Origin: Parachlamydiales bacterium | GTDB taxonomy: Bacteria; Chlamydiota; Chlamydiia; Chlamydiales; SM23-39 | Assembly: GCA_019694475.1 (NCBI GenBank) | Contig: JAIBBX010000002.1 | Span: 372,001-436,000, forward strand | Reading direction: 5' to 3' | DNA length: 64,000 nt | Shown here: piece after piece, positions 33,364 to 41,041 of the stretch | Numbering within the stretch: the first letter of the stretch is position 1 | How the letters are laid out: each line of letters opens with the position of its first letter | Notes under the pieces: model-generated | Seen by the model: the letters and a program-made list of their open reading frames with translations, nothing else | Databases searched by the model: none | Told to the model about the DNA's origin: nothing | Made by a program: the position numbers and the translations under genes

Positions 33364-35313
33364 TTAAATGAATAGATCGCCGCCTATATTCATAAACAAA
33401 TCTTGGACTGCCAAAAGCGTTGTCTGAGAAGGTCCATTATTTAAAATCGTCGCACTCCCGCCTATATTCATCGTCAGGTCCAGATTAGAAGTCATATTCA
33501 CGGCGCCGGTTGACGTTGCGTTCATGAAGAAATCATTCCCGATATCGAATAGCCCTCCGATCCCCATAGGCTGGATTTGCGATACTGTGGTACTCGACGA
33601 TGTCAACCTCATATCATGCCCAATATTGGCGGTAGGGAATGAAAACTGAAAGCTAAGTAGGAAAGCACCGCTTCCTGTTGCATCGGCAAGAAAATCATTT
33701 CCAACATTCAAATTTGAAGGATTCCCAGTAGTACTTGCGATATCAAACTTAATAAGGTTTGCGCTGCTGGATTGAATCTGCCAATTTCGAGCTACATTCA
33801 GATCTAGAAAATCATCTGTTCGCACAGTGACCGATGCATTATTGGCTGCATTCAAAAGAAAGTTCCCGCCTGTCGCTATAATATGCAACGGACCGCTAGA
33901 CAAAGAGCCGATGGTAATATTATCAGCGCTTGTGATTGATGATACAAGTATATCTCCTGTTGCACTGTTCAGCGTCAAAGGCGCGGTCATATCGTTAAGA
34001 ATATCGACAGTTCCCCCGCCGTTGCCGCCCAAGATAAACATGCTTCCGCTTGAGTTCAGGCTGATCGGGCCATTGGATTCTATTAAAACGGGCTGCGTGT
34101 TGGTCGGATCTCCAACGACAACTCTTTGACCCGACAAATTGATAGGGGATGCGACTCCATTCGCGAATATCTGTCCCTGAATAGACAACTGTCCATCCGC
34201 AACGATTGTCAATGAACTGGGCATCATTGTCCAAGTGACATTCGCTCCCTGAAAGACGGTGATATCGCCCGTTCCTCCTGCTCCAGCAGTTGTTTGAATG
34301 ACAATACTGCATGCATCCAGATGGGCAGATAGATCGGTGTCCAAAATAGTCGCTGTAGCAACCGCTGGATTGTAGACCGTGGCAGGGCAAACAGGCAGCG
34401 CAGGCGATGTAGGGCCCACATTATTGATATTAATCGTAGATGGGTCTAGAAGAAGAGTGCCCATTTGAACGCCTGAAAGATCCACTTTGCCGCGAAAATC
34501 CCAGTGGTTTTGTCCTGAAATCTCAACGAGGCCGCCATTCCCGCCTTCACGCCCTCCTCGCGAAGAGATCTGGCCGTAACAATAAACGTCTCCATCCGAC
34601 CAGAGGATCACTTTGCCGCCATCTTCCGATTCTATTCCATCCGCGCAGATCAGCGCATCTCGCCCCATGTAGGTAATGCTCGCATTGCGGATTTCAGGAT
34701 TTGCTCCTTGATAATCACCGCCAAGTAAAACGTTTTTCCCATCGATGCGTCCATCTAAAGAGACTCGATCCCCTAAAAGGGCAACATTCGACGCCTCTAA
34801 TTCACCTTTGACATCTACATTTTCTGCGATGAGCAAGATCGATCCATTTTCCTCTTTCATCCCGGTTGCCCGGATGATTCCATCCATGTTGATGGCGCCA
34901 GATAACTTTTCTCCCGGATTGCGGGAAAGGGCCCAAGTCTCTTTATCAACAAGATCAAAGGTTGCCGTAATGAATTCAGAAGCTTGGATGACTCCGCTTG
35001 GCGAAACAATGATTCCATTTGGATTCACCAAGATCACCCGTCCATTGGCTTCAAGCGTTCCTTCAATGTGAGACTGGGTGATTCCCAATACGCGATTTAA
35101 AACGGTCGAATCGGTATCGGGCTGAATGAAACGAGTTGTCTCATTAGACGCGATCGAAAAGGAGAGCCAATCAATGATCGAACGATCTGGGGCTTTTATT
35201 TCCAAAAGCTGGTCTTGCTCTCGGATCTCACCCTCGCCTTGAACAAAGAGTGGGTTGACAGGGTTGGCTGCCAACCATGCAGCAAATGAAAGGATCCAAA
35301 TCGTTTTTTCCAT
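33364..35313 (-). CDS. TpsA filamentous haemagglutinin, truncated by a nonsense codon
   Basis: 649 residues. Signal peptide (MEKTIWILSFAAWLAANP), then a TPS domain with the canonical motif GRVILVNPNGIIVSPSGVIQ and FIQPDTDSTVLNRVLGI. Haemagglutinin beta-helix repeats and the shared GTLLLDPSTININ segment follow. It stops at 33364 in mid-repeat, with homologous sequence continuing in frame for another 240 codons. The start overlaps the TpsB stop (TAATG), so it is the exoprotein partner of the TpsB upstream. Export could still occur, because the TPS domain is intact, but the C-terminal domain would be lost. Confidence 0.85.
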   Translation of the reverse strand: MEKTIWILSFAAWLAANPVNPLFVQGEGEIREQDQLLEIKAPDRSIIDWLSFSIASNETTRFIQPDTDSTVLNRVLGITQSHIEGTLEANGRVILVNPNGIIVSPSGVIQASEFITATFDLVDKETWALSRNPGEKLSGAINMDGIIRATGMKEENGSILLIAENVDVKGELEASNVALLGDRVSLDGRIDGKNVLLGGDYQGANPEIRNASITYMGRDALICADGIESEDGGKVILWSDGDVYCYGQISSRGGREGGNGGLVEISGQNHWDFRGKVDLSGVQMGTLLLDPSTININNVGPTSPALPVCPATVYNPAVATATILDTDLSAHLDACSIVIQTTAGAGGTGDITVFQGANVTWTMMPSSLTIVADGQLSIQGQIFANGVASPINLSGQRVVVGDPTNTQPVLIESNGPISLNSSGSMFILGGNGGGTVDILNDMTAPLTLNSATGDILVSSITSADNITIGSLSSGPLHIIATGGNFLLNAANNASVTVRTDDFLDLNVARNWQIQSSSANLIKFDIASTTGNPSNLNVGNDFLADATGSGAFLLSFQFSFPTANIGHDMRLTSSSTTVSQIQPMGIGGLFDIGNDFFMNATSTGAVNMTSNLDLTMNIGGSATILNNGPSQTTLLAVQDLFMNIGGDLFI

Positions 35314-36902
35314 TAATAACTTACCGTTGCGCCGCCGTACCAGTGGACACCATGCCTAGCAGTTCCCGCTTTGTGCAAGGGGAAACCAACATCTCCCCGT
35401 AAAACTACATTCGAGAGATAATGATATCGAACGCCAGGGCCAACGCCTGCCAACCAATTTTTTTTCTTTTGCTTTACGAAAGGCTGGTGCAAACGCCCCC
35501 ATCCATAGTCAAAAAAGCCCAAAATTTCCAAATCGCCCAACCTGCGGGAAGCCATCTTCGGCGTTCCCAGCTCAACGCTGGCCATGACTCCCGAATCGGC
35601 ATTGAAAGCTCTTTCCTCATACCCGCGCACGGTTTCATAGCCGCCCAAAGGAAACTGCTCGCTTGCAAGCAAATTCCACCCCGTCAGCTGACCTGCAGCC
35701 ACAACTCTTACTTCCCATTCCTTCGGCAAAATTTGCGTGTGGGAAAGGCGAAGCCTGCCATACATGTACTTCGATTTAGCATATGGCCTCAAAGTTTGGA
35801 AAGCCTCATTGTTCTGGTCATGCGTGATATGGAAAGGCGCGCCAAACACTTCCGCATTGAGAGATGTAATCGTCTTGCATGTACGGTAATCGAGCAAATA
35901 GCCGAAATAGAACTGATTGATGTCGGCAAATCCTCCTTGGAAAGGGATTCCCCCGAAAAGCAGTTCGCTATTCGTCCTTTTGAAGTCATATCCGATCGAC
36001 AACTGGTGCAAGAAATTTCCAAAAATGGGGCCAAATGGAATTTGATATCGGCCACTGATTTGCCATGCTTTTCCATTTTGAGACATTAACTGAGCTGGGA
36101 TATCTCCTTTGAACTTACTATAGCCGCCGTAGAACATCAGCTGATGGCGCCAAGGAAAGGGGGCTAAATATTGTCCGGCAAAAGCCGTCAATGTATGCGG
36201 GTTGGGGGCTGTCGTCCATTGGAAAGATGCTTGATGATCAAGACCCCAAAGATTGCCTGCATTGAACCCAGAATAAATTCTCGTATGAGTTAAATATACA
36301 GTCCCCGTGTTATCGGCCCCTGCATAAACTCTTAAAGGGAAATTTTCTTTCGTCACCAATTCTGCGCTCGTAGTTCCTGGCTGATCTCCCGCAGATAAAA
36401 CAATATCTGTCCTTCGGAATGGGCTCCGATTGATCCAAGCCAGATTTTGCTGCAGATCATAAGAATTCAAGATTTGTCCTTCGCAAAGTCCGCTTCCGTT
36501 TTTAATGAAAGAATCGGACGTCCATCGGTTCCCTCTCAAACAGACCGATGACAGAGTCGGTTCGACAATGACAATCTTCAACACACCTTTTGTAAGATCC
36601 TGCGGCGGGATTACGACCGACACAACCGGACGGCCATGATCCTTGTAATAGTCTAAAATCGTATGTTCCAAACAGGTTAGATCTTCCTGAGAGAGCGGTT
36701 TCAATAGAAATGGAAAAACCACTTTGCTCAATTTCTCATTTCCTCTAGGCACATCGAGCCAAGGATCGATCCAAACGCCCCGATCTATACAGGGAGGAAG
36801 CTCATCGCCATATTTTAAAATGGCAATCGTTTCGGGATGAAATTTTTCTGCTGCATTCAGGTTTAAGCAAACACAGACAATCAAAAAAATAATTTTATTC
36901 AT
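35313..36902 (-). CDS. TpsB outer-membrane transporter (FhaC/ShlB family)
   Basis: About 529 residues from ATG 36902 (MNKIIFLIVCVCLNLNAA, signal peptide); a TTG at 36911 is the longer alternative. A POTRA-type region (about 75-150: LSQEDLTCLEHTILDYYKDH, GRPVVSVVIPPQDLTKGVLK) is followed by a 16-strand-type barrel. The diagnostic ETVRGYEE loop motif lies near residue 430. It ends in ...GGATVSY. It secretes its TpsA partner across the outer membrane; the TpsA gene follows immediately with overlapping stop and start. Confidence 0.9.
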   Translation of the reverse strand: MNKIIFLIVCVCLNLNAAEKFHPETIAILKYGDELPPCIDRGVWIDPWLDVPRGNEKLSKVVFPFLLKPLSQEDLTCLEHTILDYYKDHGRPVVSVVIPPQDLTKGVLKIVIVEPTLSSVCLRGNRWTSDSFIKNGSGLCEGQILNSYDLQQNLAWINRSPFRRTDIVLSAGDQPGTTSAELVTKENFPLRVYAGADNTGTVYLTHTRIYSGFNAGNLWGLDHQASFQWTTAPNPHTLTAFAGQYLAPFPWRHQLMFYGGYSKFKGDIPAQLMSQNGKAWQISGRYQIPFGPIFGNFLHQLSIGYDFKRTNSELLFGGIPFQGGFADINQFYFGYLLDYRTCKTITSLNAEVFGAPFHITHDQNNEAFQTLRPYAKSKYMYGRLRLSHTQILPKEWEVRVVAAGQLTGWNLLASEQFPLGGYETVRGYEERAFNADSGVMASVELGTPKMASRRLGDLEILGFFDYGWGRLHQPFVKQKKKNWLAGVGPGVRYHYLSNVVLRGDVGFPLHKAGTARHGVHWYGGATVSY

Positions 36903-36953
36903 AACCCTCAAAATACTGAGAGTACGAGAAAGGAATCAAGAAAAAAAACTCTA

Positions 36954-38306
36954 TCAATTCACTAGAACGTCTACAGAGTTACTCTCATTTCCGTTCGCAT
37001 TAAAAGAAGAAACAGAATAAAAGGTTGCAACGCCTTTTTCTCTATTGTGATCCCGATATTCATGACTAGCAGCATCCAAAGTAGCAATTTTGGCACCATC
37101 GCGATAGATATAATATCCTGAAACCACGCCTGCGGCAGCATCCCAAGTTAAAAGATTAAAGTATTCGTACACCAACCCAAAATCATTTTTCTTCTGAGAA
37201 CCCTGGAGATTCGTTGGAGCCGCAAGACGAGGCCCGAACAAAATGGAAACCGGACCCGCGATGCCCGACGTAAGGGGGGAACCCGGAATAGGAGTCAGTG
37301 TCGCCGAATCATAAAACGAGACACGAGAAATGGGAGGGATACTTGAATCGCTTTCTCCTACGTACAAACGGGTATTTTCAGGGTTTAGCGCGATCGCTAA
37401 AGCATTAGGCCCACCCCCCGTCGCAACAGGCCCCAATAAGACTGCCAGACTCAAAGGATCCGCGTTAAGAATTTGCATATCGTTAGATGGCGGAACCAGG
37501 CGCCTTCCCAACACATACAGACGAGCTCCATCGGCACTAACCGTAATAGCAGCCGGCACATCCAAGCCGTCAAATCCTGCCAATGGGTTGCTTAAGAGAG
37601 CTAGCGTTATTGCATCATACGCTAAAACCTGGCTTGTCGACGACATTGAATTAAGACCATATATGTACAAGATCGTTCCTGCAGGGTTGATCGCCATCGA
37701 GTAGGGAACAAAATTCACAAATACAATCGGCGCCAATATAGGATTCAAAGTGGCATCGAAAGCAGTCAAATTGACTGAGTTTGAATTTATCACATACACA
37801 ATAGAACCATTTGGGTTCACAAGAATTCTATTTGGGTTCAACCCTCCACTAGCTACTGGGGCTCCGAGAAGCGCAAGGGACGCCTCATCGAGTCGGGACA
37901 CTGTATCGCTCAAATAGTTCGTTACATAGATGTATGGGGCAACAGGATTGATAGCAATTCCACCAGCATCCATCCCCCCGCTTGAAAAAGGAGACCCGGC
38001 AATCGGAAGCATCGTATCTGTGTCTAGAACGCTGATCGTATTCGGAATAGATGCATTTGCAACATACAAACGGGTTCCCGAAGCATTGATGACCATTTGC
38101 TGGCCTGCTTGGCCGCTAAGCCCCGGAATGACGGTCGTGAAGGGAGACCCTGTCAAAGGCAAAAGAGTTGTTTCATTAAATACTGCAACACTGCCGCTCG
38201 TTACACCGTTGTTATTATTATTCAAAATGTAGATAAAGTCCGCAAAACAAGAGCTAGAAACACTCAAAAAAAACGAAAATGCAATCACGCAGATGCATCT
38301 TTTCAT
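36954..38306 (-). CDS. Exported beta-propeller protein with a C-terminal Fn3-like domain
   Basis: About 450 residues from ATG 38306 (MKRCICVIAFSFFLSVSSSC, signal peptide; an ATG at 38321 is also possible). Repeats of 40-45 residues follow the YncE/lactonase propeller pattern: INASGTRLYVANA, VLDTDTMLPIAGSPF, INPVAPYIYVTNY, VNPNGSIVYVIN, VSADGARLYVLG, NPENTRLYVGE. Residues about 365-450 look like an Fn3 module (NLLTWDAAAGVVSGYYIYRD). It is likely a periplasmic or surface binding protein; no enzymatic residues recognised. It lies upstream of the TpsB-TpsA pair on the same strand. Confidence 0.75.
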   Translation of the reverse strand: MKRCICVIAFSFFLSVSSSCFADFIYILNNNNNGVTSGSVAVFNETTLLPLTGSPFTTVIPGLSGQAGQQMVINASGTRLYVANASIPNTISVLDTDTMLPIAGSPFSSGGMDAGGIAINPVAPYIYVTNYLSDTVSRLDEASLALLGAPVASGGLNPNRILVNPNGSIVYVINSNSVNLTAFDATLNPILAPIVFVNFVPYSMAINPAGTILYIYGLNSMSSTSQVLAYDAITLALLSNPLAGFDGLDVPAAITVSADGARLYVLGRRLVPPSNDMQILNADPLSLAVLLGPVATGGGPNALAIALNPENTRLYVGESDSSIPPISRVSFYDSATLTPIPGSPLTSGIAGPVSILFGPRLAAPTNLQGSQKKNDFGLVYEYFNLLTWDAAAGVVSGYYIYRDGAKIATLDAASHEYRDHNREKGVATFYSVSSFNANGNESNSVDVLVN

Positions 38307-38560
38307 ACACCTCTGGAACATGAATCCTCACAATATTTTTTTGAAGTCAATATTGAATATTTTTCTAGAATTCAGCAATGAATTTTATAAGGCGTAAGTG
38401 CATGCTTTCGATACAGCCACTTCCACGAGCGTTCTCAACTCAGCGCGATTCCCTAAAAAATTTCGGCGCCGCTTAGTTTAAAATTTGGGAGGGAGATCGC
38501 TCTACGAAAAAAAAGCTTTTTGCCGACAAATATCAAACCAATCGGATCACTCGGCTTGGA

Positions 38561-40447
38561 TCATTCTGCTTCTTTTGATTCCATTTCCAGGGCCCTGCTC
38601 ATGCATAATCTATTAGCATCGTTTTCCAATTCTCCAATACTATATGTAGGATTATTGTCATTTTCATAGTTTGGCATGAGACATGATGCGATTTTCCCGA
38701 TTGTTTCAGCAGGCATATACGTGTTTGGTTTACCCCGATTTCTCTGGGTTAGCATTTGTAAAGCAAGACGAGCCTGGCTTGATTGACGCACAATGATTTC
38801 ATCAAAACTGGATTGATTGAGGACCTGAACTGGATTGCTGCAAAAATCGATAAGAGCCTTAGCATGCGCTCCATCTCCCAGACAAAGCTTCCTAAGATTT
38901 TCCGGCGTCGAAATGCCCGCCCGAATTAAGAATTCGACCCCTTTCGCAACATTTTCGGCATGCGCTGGACTTTGAATGAGTAAATCAAACTTATCCTGAA
39001 GAAGAAGATTGGCCTCTTGCAAATGTTCAAGCCCTTTCTTAAGTTGTGAGGCATGTTCCGAATTTTGGAGTAATGAATTCAAGTTTTCTTGGTTCAGAAG
39101 ACCAGTAAATTCCAATTGATCAAGTGCTTCACCGAGCGCAGAAGCATGCTGTGCTTTTTGAATGAGTCGATTGAAGTTTTCCTGAGTTAGAAGACCGGTA
39201 TTTCGCAAGGGAGCAAGCCGAATTCCGGAGATATAATTCACATTTTGCAGCAATAGATTGAAGTTTTCTTGGTTTAGAAGAGCGGCATTTTGCAAACACT
39301 CAAGTCCGATTGCGAAGTCCATGGCATGCAGCGCATTTTGGATCAATATATCGCGGTTTGCTCCCAAAAGATGGGCATCTTGCAATAATGCAAGTCCTTT
39401 TCCAAGACCCCAGGCATGCGGCGCATTTTGGATCAATACATCGCGGTTTGCTTCCAAAAGATTGGCATTCTGCAATAATGCAAGTCCTTTTCCAAGACCC
39501 CAGGCATGCGGCGCATTTTGGATCAATACATCGCGGTTTGCTTCCAAAAGATTGGCATTCTGCAAGGACTCAAGCCCTTTCGCAAGACGCCAGGCATTCG
39601 GGCCATTTTGGATCAACGCATCAAAATGATCTTGTGTCAGAATCTGAGCATTCTCTAAAACCTTTAGCCCGCTTTCAATCCCCAAGATATATTGCGCATT
39701 TTCAATCAATCGATCGAAGTTTTCCTGATTTAAAAGTCCAGTATTTAGTAAACACTCTATCCCTTTGCAAAGTCCTTGGTCGTACGGAGGATTTTGGAAC
39801 AATCGATTAAGATTTACCTGACTCAAGAGGCCTCTTTCAAGTAAGCTCCGAATGCCTAATTCAAGACTCGAGGCATGCGGTGCATTTTGGATCAGCAAAT
39901 CGAAGTTTGCTTGATTGAGAAGATCGGCCTCTTCGAAACACTCAAGCCCTTGCCTAAGCCCCCGGATATGCGGCATATTTTGGAATAATGCGATTCGGTT
40001 TTCTTCCGTCAAAAGACCTGCAGAATGTAAGCATTTAATCCCTATTGCAAGATCCAAGGCATGGGACGGATTTTGGATCAGTACATCTCGGTTTGCTTCC
40101 AAAAGATTTGCTTCTTGCAAGCGCGCGATCCCTAGTCCAAGGACCGAGGCATACGGAGCATTTTCGATCAACACATTGCGGTTTATTTCCGTCAAAAGAC
40201 CTACTGAATGCAAACTTTGAAGCCCCCGGATAATTCTCTCTCTATTGGCTTGAAGAGGATCTACTGAAAGCAAAGCGCGTGTCTGATATTTGCGAGTGAT
40301 CCACTTTACCGTCTTATGGACCCCATACGCTCCAAGCGCGGCGGCTCCTACCAGAGATATTTTTTCAAAACACCCATAATCAACATCTGCAACAGAGTGA
40401 TAAAGAGTTCTTGACACTTTCAACAACCCATCAATTAAACCGAACAT
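38561..40447 (-). CDS. Tandem 30-31-residue repeat protein, candidate effector
   Basis: About 628 residues from ATG 40447. A hydrophobic segment (ISLVGAAALGAYGVHKTVKW, about residues 31-50) is followed by about 14-15 helical repeats with the pattern LL-x2-NRDVLIQNAPHA-x5-G-x2-LQ-x-A. Two central units are identical at the nucleotide level (90 bp, 39381-39470 versus 39471-39560), which points to recent duplication. A C-terminal segment after the repeats (PAETIGKIASCLM, about 585) resembles an F-box start by eye only. Similar repeat proteins occur in Legionella, Coxiella and amoebal chlamydiae. Host interaction is inferred, not shown. Confidence 0.65.
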   Translation of the reverse strand: MFGLIDGLLKVSRTLYHSVADVDYGCFEKISLVGAAALGAYGVHKTVKWITRKYQTRALLSVDPLQANRERIIRGLQSLHSVGLLTEINRNVLIENAPYASVLGLGIARLQEANLLEANRDVLIQNPSHALDLAIGIKCLHSAGLLTEENRIALFQNMPHIRGLRQGLECFEEADLLNQANFDLLIQNAPHASSLELGIRSLLERGLLSQVNLNRLFQNPPYDQGLCKGIECLLNTGLLNQENFDRLIENAQYILGIESGLKVLENAQILTQDHFDALIQNGPNAWRLAKGLESLQNANLLEANRDVLIQNAPHAWGLGKGLALLQNANLLEANRDVLIQNAPHAWGLGKGLALLQDAHLLGANRDILIQNALHAMDFAIGLECLQNAALLNQENFNLLLQNVNYISGIRLAPLRNTGLLTQENFNRLIQKAQHASALGEALDQLEFTGLLNQENLNSLLQNSEHASQLKKGLEHLQEANLLLQDKFDLLIQSPAHAENVAKGVEFLIRAGISTPENLRKLCLGDGAHAKALIDFCSNPVQVLNQSSFDEIIVRQSSQARLALQMLTQRNRGKPNTYMPAETIGKIASCLMPNYENDNNPTYSIGELENDANRLCMSRALEMESKEAE

Positions 40448-40532
40448 CAAACTACCTAAATGATAATAAAGCTTTAATATTTTATTATAATTTTTTTAAT
40501 ATTTCAACAAATAAAATGTCTGAAAATTTTAT

Positions 40533-40545
40533 CAGGATAGGTTCA
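40533..40545. repeat. Solo end of the TGAACCTATCC element, reverse orientation
   Basis: CAGGATAGGTTCA is the reverse complement of the terminal motif of the 45820-45994 palindrome, with one changed base. The following bases (TATTTCAGGGATA) also resemble those after that palindrome (TTCTATTTCCGGGATA). It sits just 14 bp from the second palindrome family at 40559. Confidence 0.55.
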
Positions 40546-40558
40546 TATTTCAGGGATA

Positions 40559-40732
40559 AGAGACTGTTAACGGATTTTGGTTTCGTCGAGTTTTCGGGAT
40601 TATTTTGGCCAAATTTTGACTTTTTTTCGGGGGTCAATATACGGAAGTTGATATTAACACCCGAAAAAAAGGCCGAAATTTGGCCAAAATAATCCCGAAA
40701 ATCGACTGAAACAAAATCCGTTAACAGTCTCT
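40559..40732. repeat. Palindromic element of about 174 bp (AGAGACTGTTAAC family)
   Basis: The left arm starts AGAGACTGTTAACGGATTTT and the right arm ends with its reverse complement. The arms match almost throughout, including TTTTCGGGATTATTTTGGCC with GGCCAAAATAATCCCGAAAA, around a centre near 40645. No ORF of note lies inside. Its size and terminal repeats resemble a MITE or a large palindromic unit. With the solo motif at 40533 it fills the gap between the repeat protein and the histone-like gene. Confidence 0.8.
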
Positions 40733-40756
40733 AAGAAGGTGTGCTGGGAAAGAAAA

Positions 40757-40777
40757 AGGGGCCTGGAACCCAAGCCC
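40757..40777 (-). terminator. Rho-independent terminator of the histone-like gene
   Basis: On the minus strand GGGGCTTGGG pairs with CCAGGCCCC (one bulge pair), followed directly by TTTTTCTTTCC. It lies 14 bp after the stop of the histone-like gene. Confidence 0.8.
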
Positions 40778-40790
40778 CTTAATAGAAAGA

Positions 40791-40970
40791 TTACTGCTGA
40801 GCCATTTCTTCAGCGCGCATAGATGCAGCTGCTGCAGACTTGCGTCTTCGGCGGCGGCGGCGTGGAGCTGCTTTTTTAGCAGCTTTTCTTTTTGTAGATT
40901 TTCTACGACGATGGGTCGTTTTTCTTGCTTTTGCTTTAGTTTTTCTTTTTTTGCGTTTGCGTACAGCCAT
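40791..40970 (-). CDS. Small histone H1-like basic nucleoid protein
   Basis: 59 residues, starting MAVRKRKKRKTKAKARK, then RRRKSTKRKAAKKAAPRRRR and an Ala-rich, acidic end (SMRAEEMAQQ). More than half of the residues are Lys or Arg. The composition resembles the DNA-condensing HctA/HctB-type proteins of Chlamydia, which pack the chromosome in elementary bodies, although it is much shorter than HctA (about 125). A strong AGGAGG seven bases upstream and a terminator downstream show a well-expressed single gene. It sits next to rsbU, another developmental-type gene. Confidence 0.75.
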   Translation of the reverse strand: MAVRKRKKRKTKAKARKTTHRRRKSTKRKAAKKAAPRRRRRRRKSAAAASMRAEEMAQQ

Positions 40971-41041
40971 GTTTCCTCCTTTGGGTGTAGCATTACTTTT
41001 GATCCATGCGTCATCTGAAATTATTTTTCAACAAAGAAAAA

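Noticed and set aside
35421..36089. A 222-codon plus-strand frame
   Set aside because: Antisense to the TpsB gene, which carries POTRA and VRGY motifs; no signal or family in the antisense frame.
27352..36902. Contact-dependent inhibition (CdiA/CdiB) system
   Set aside because: No toxin domain, VENN-type motif or immunity gene is seen at the C-termini of the TpsA proteins.
39381..39560. Two identical 90-bp units in tandem, CRISPR-like or minisatellite
   Set aside because: They are in-frame 30-residue units of the repeat protein; no spacers and no cas genes.
40721..41014. A 97-codon minus-strand frame over the histone-like gene
   Set aside because: It is the wrong frame: the overlapping 59-residue frame has the strong ribosome binding site, the basic composition and a terminator. 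The longer frame stops in the palindrome end.
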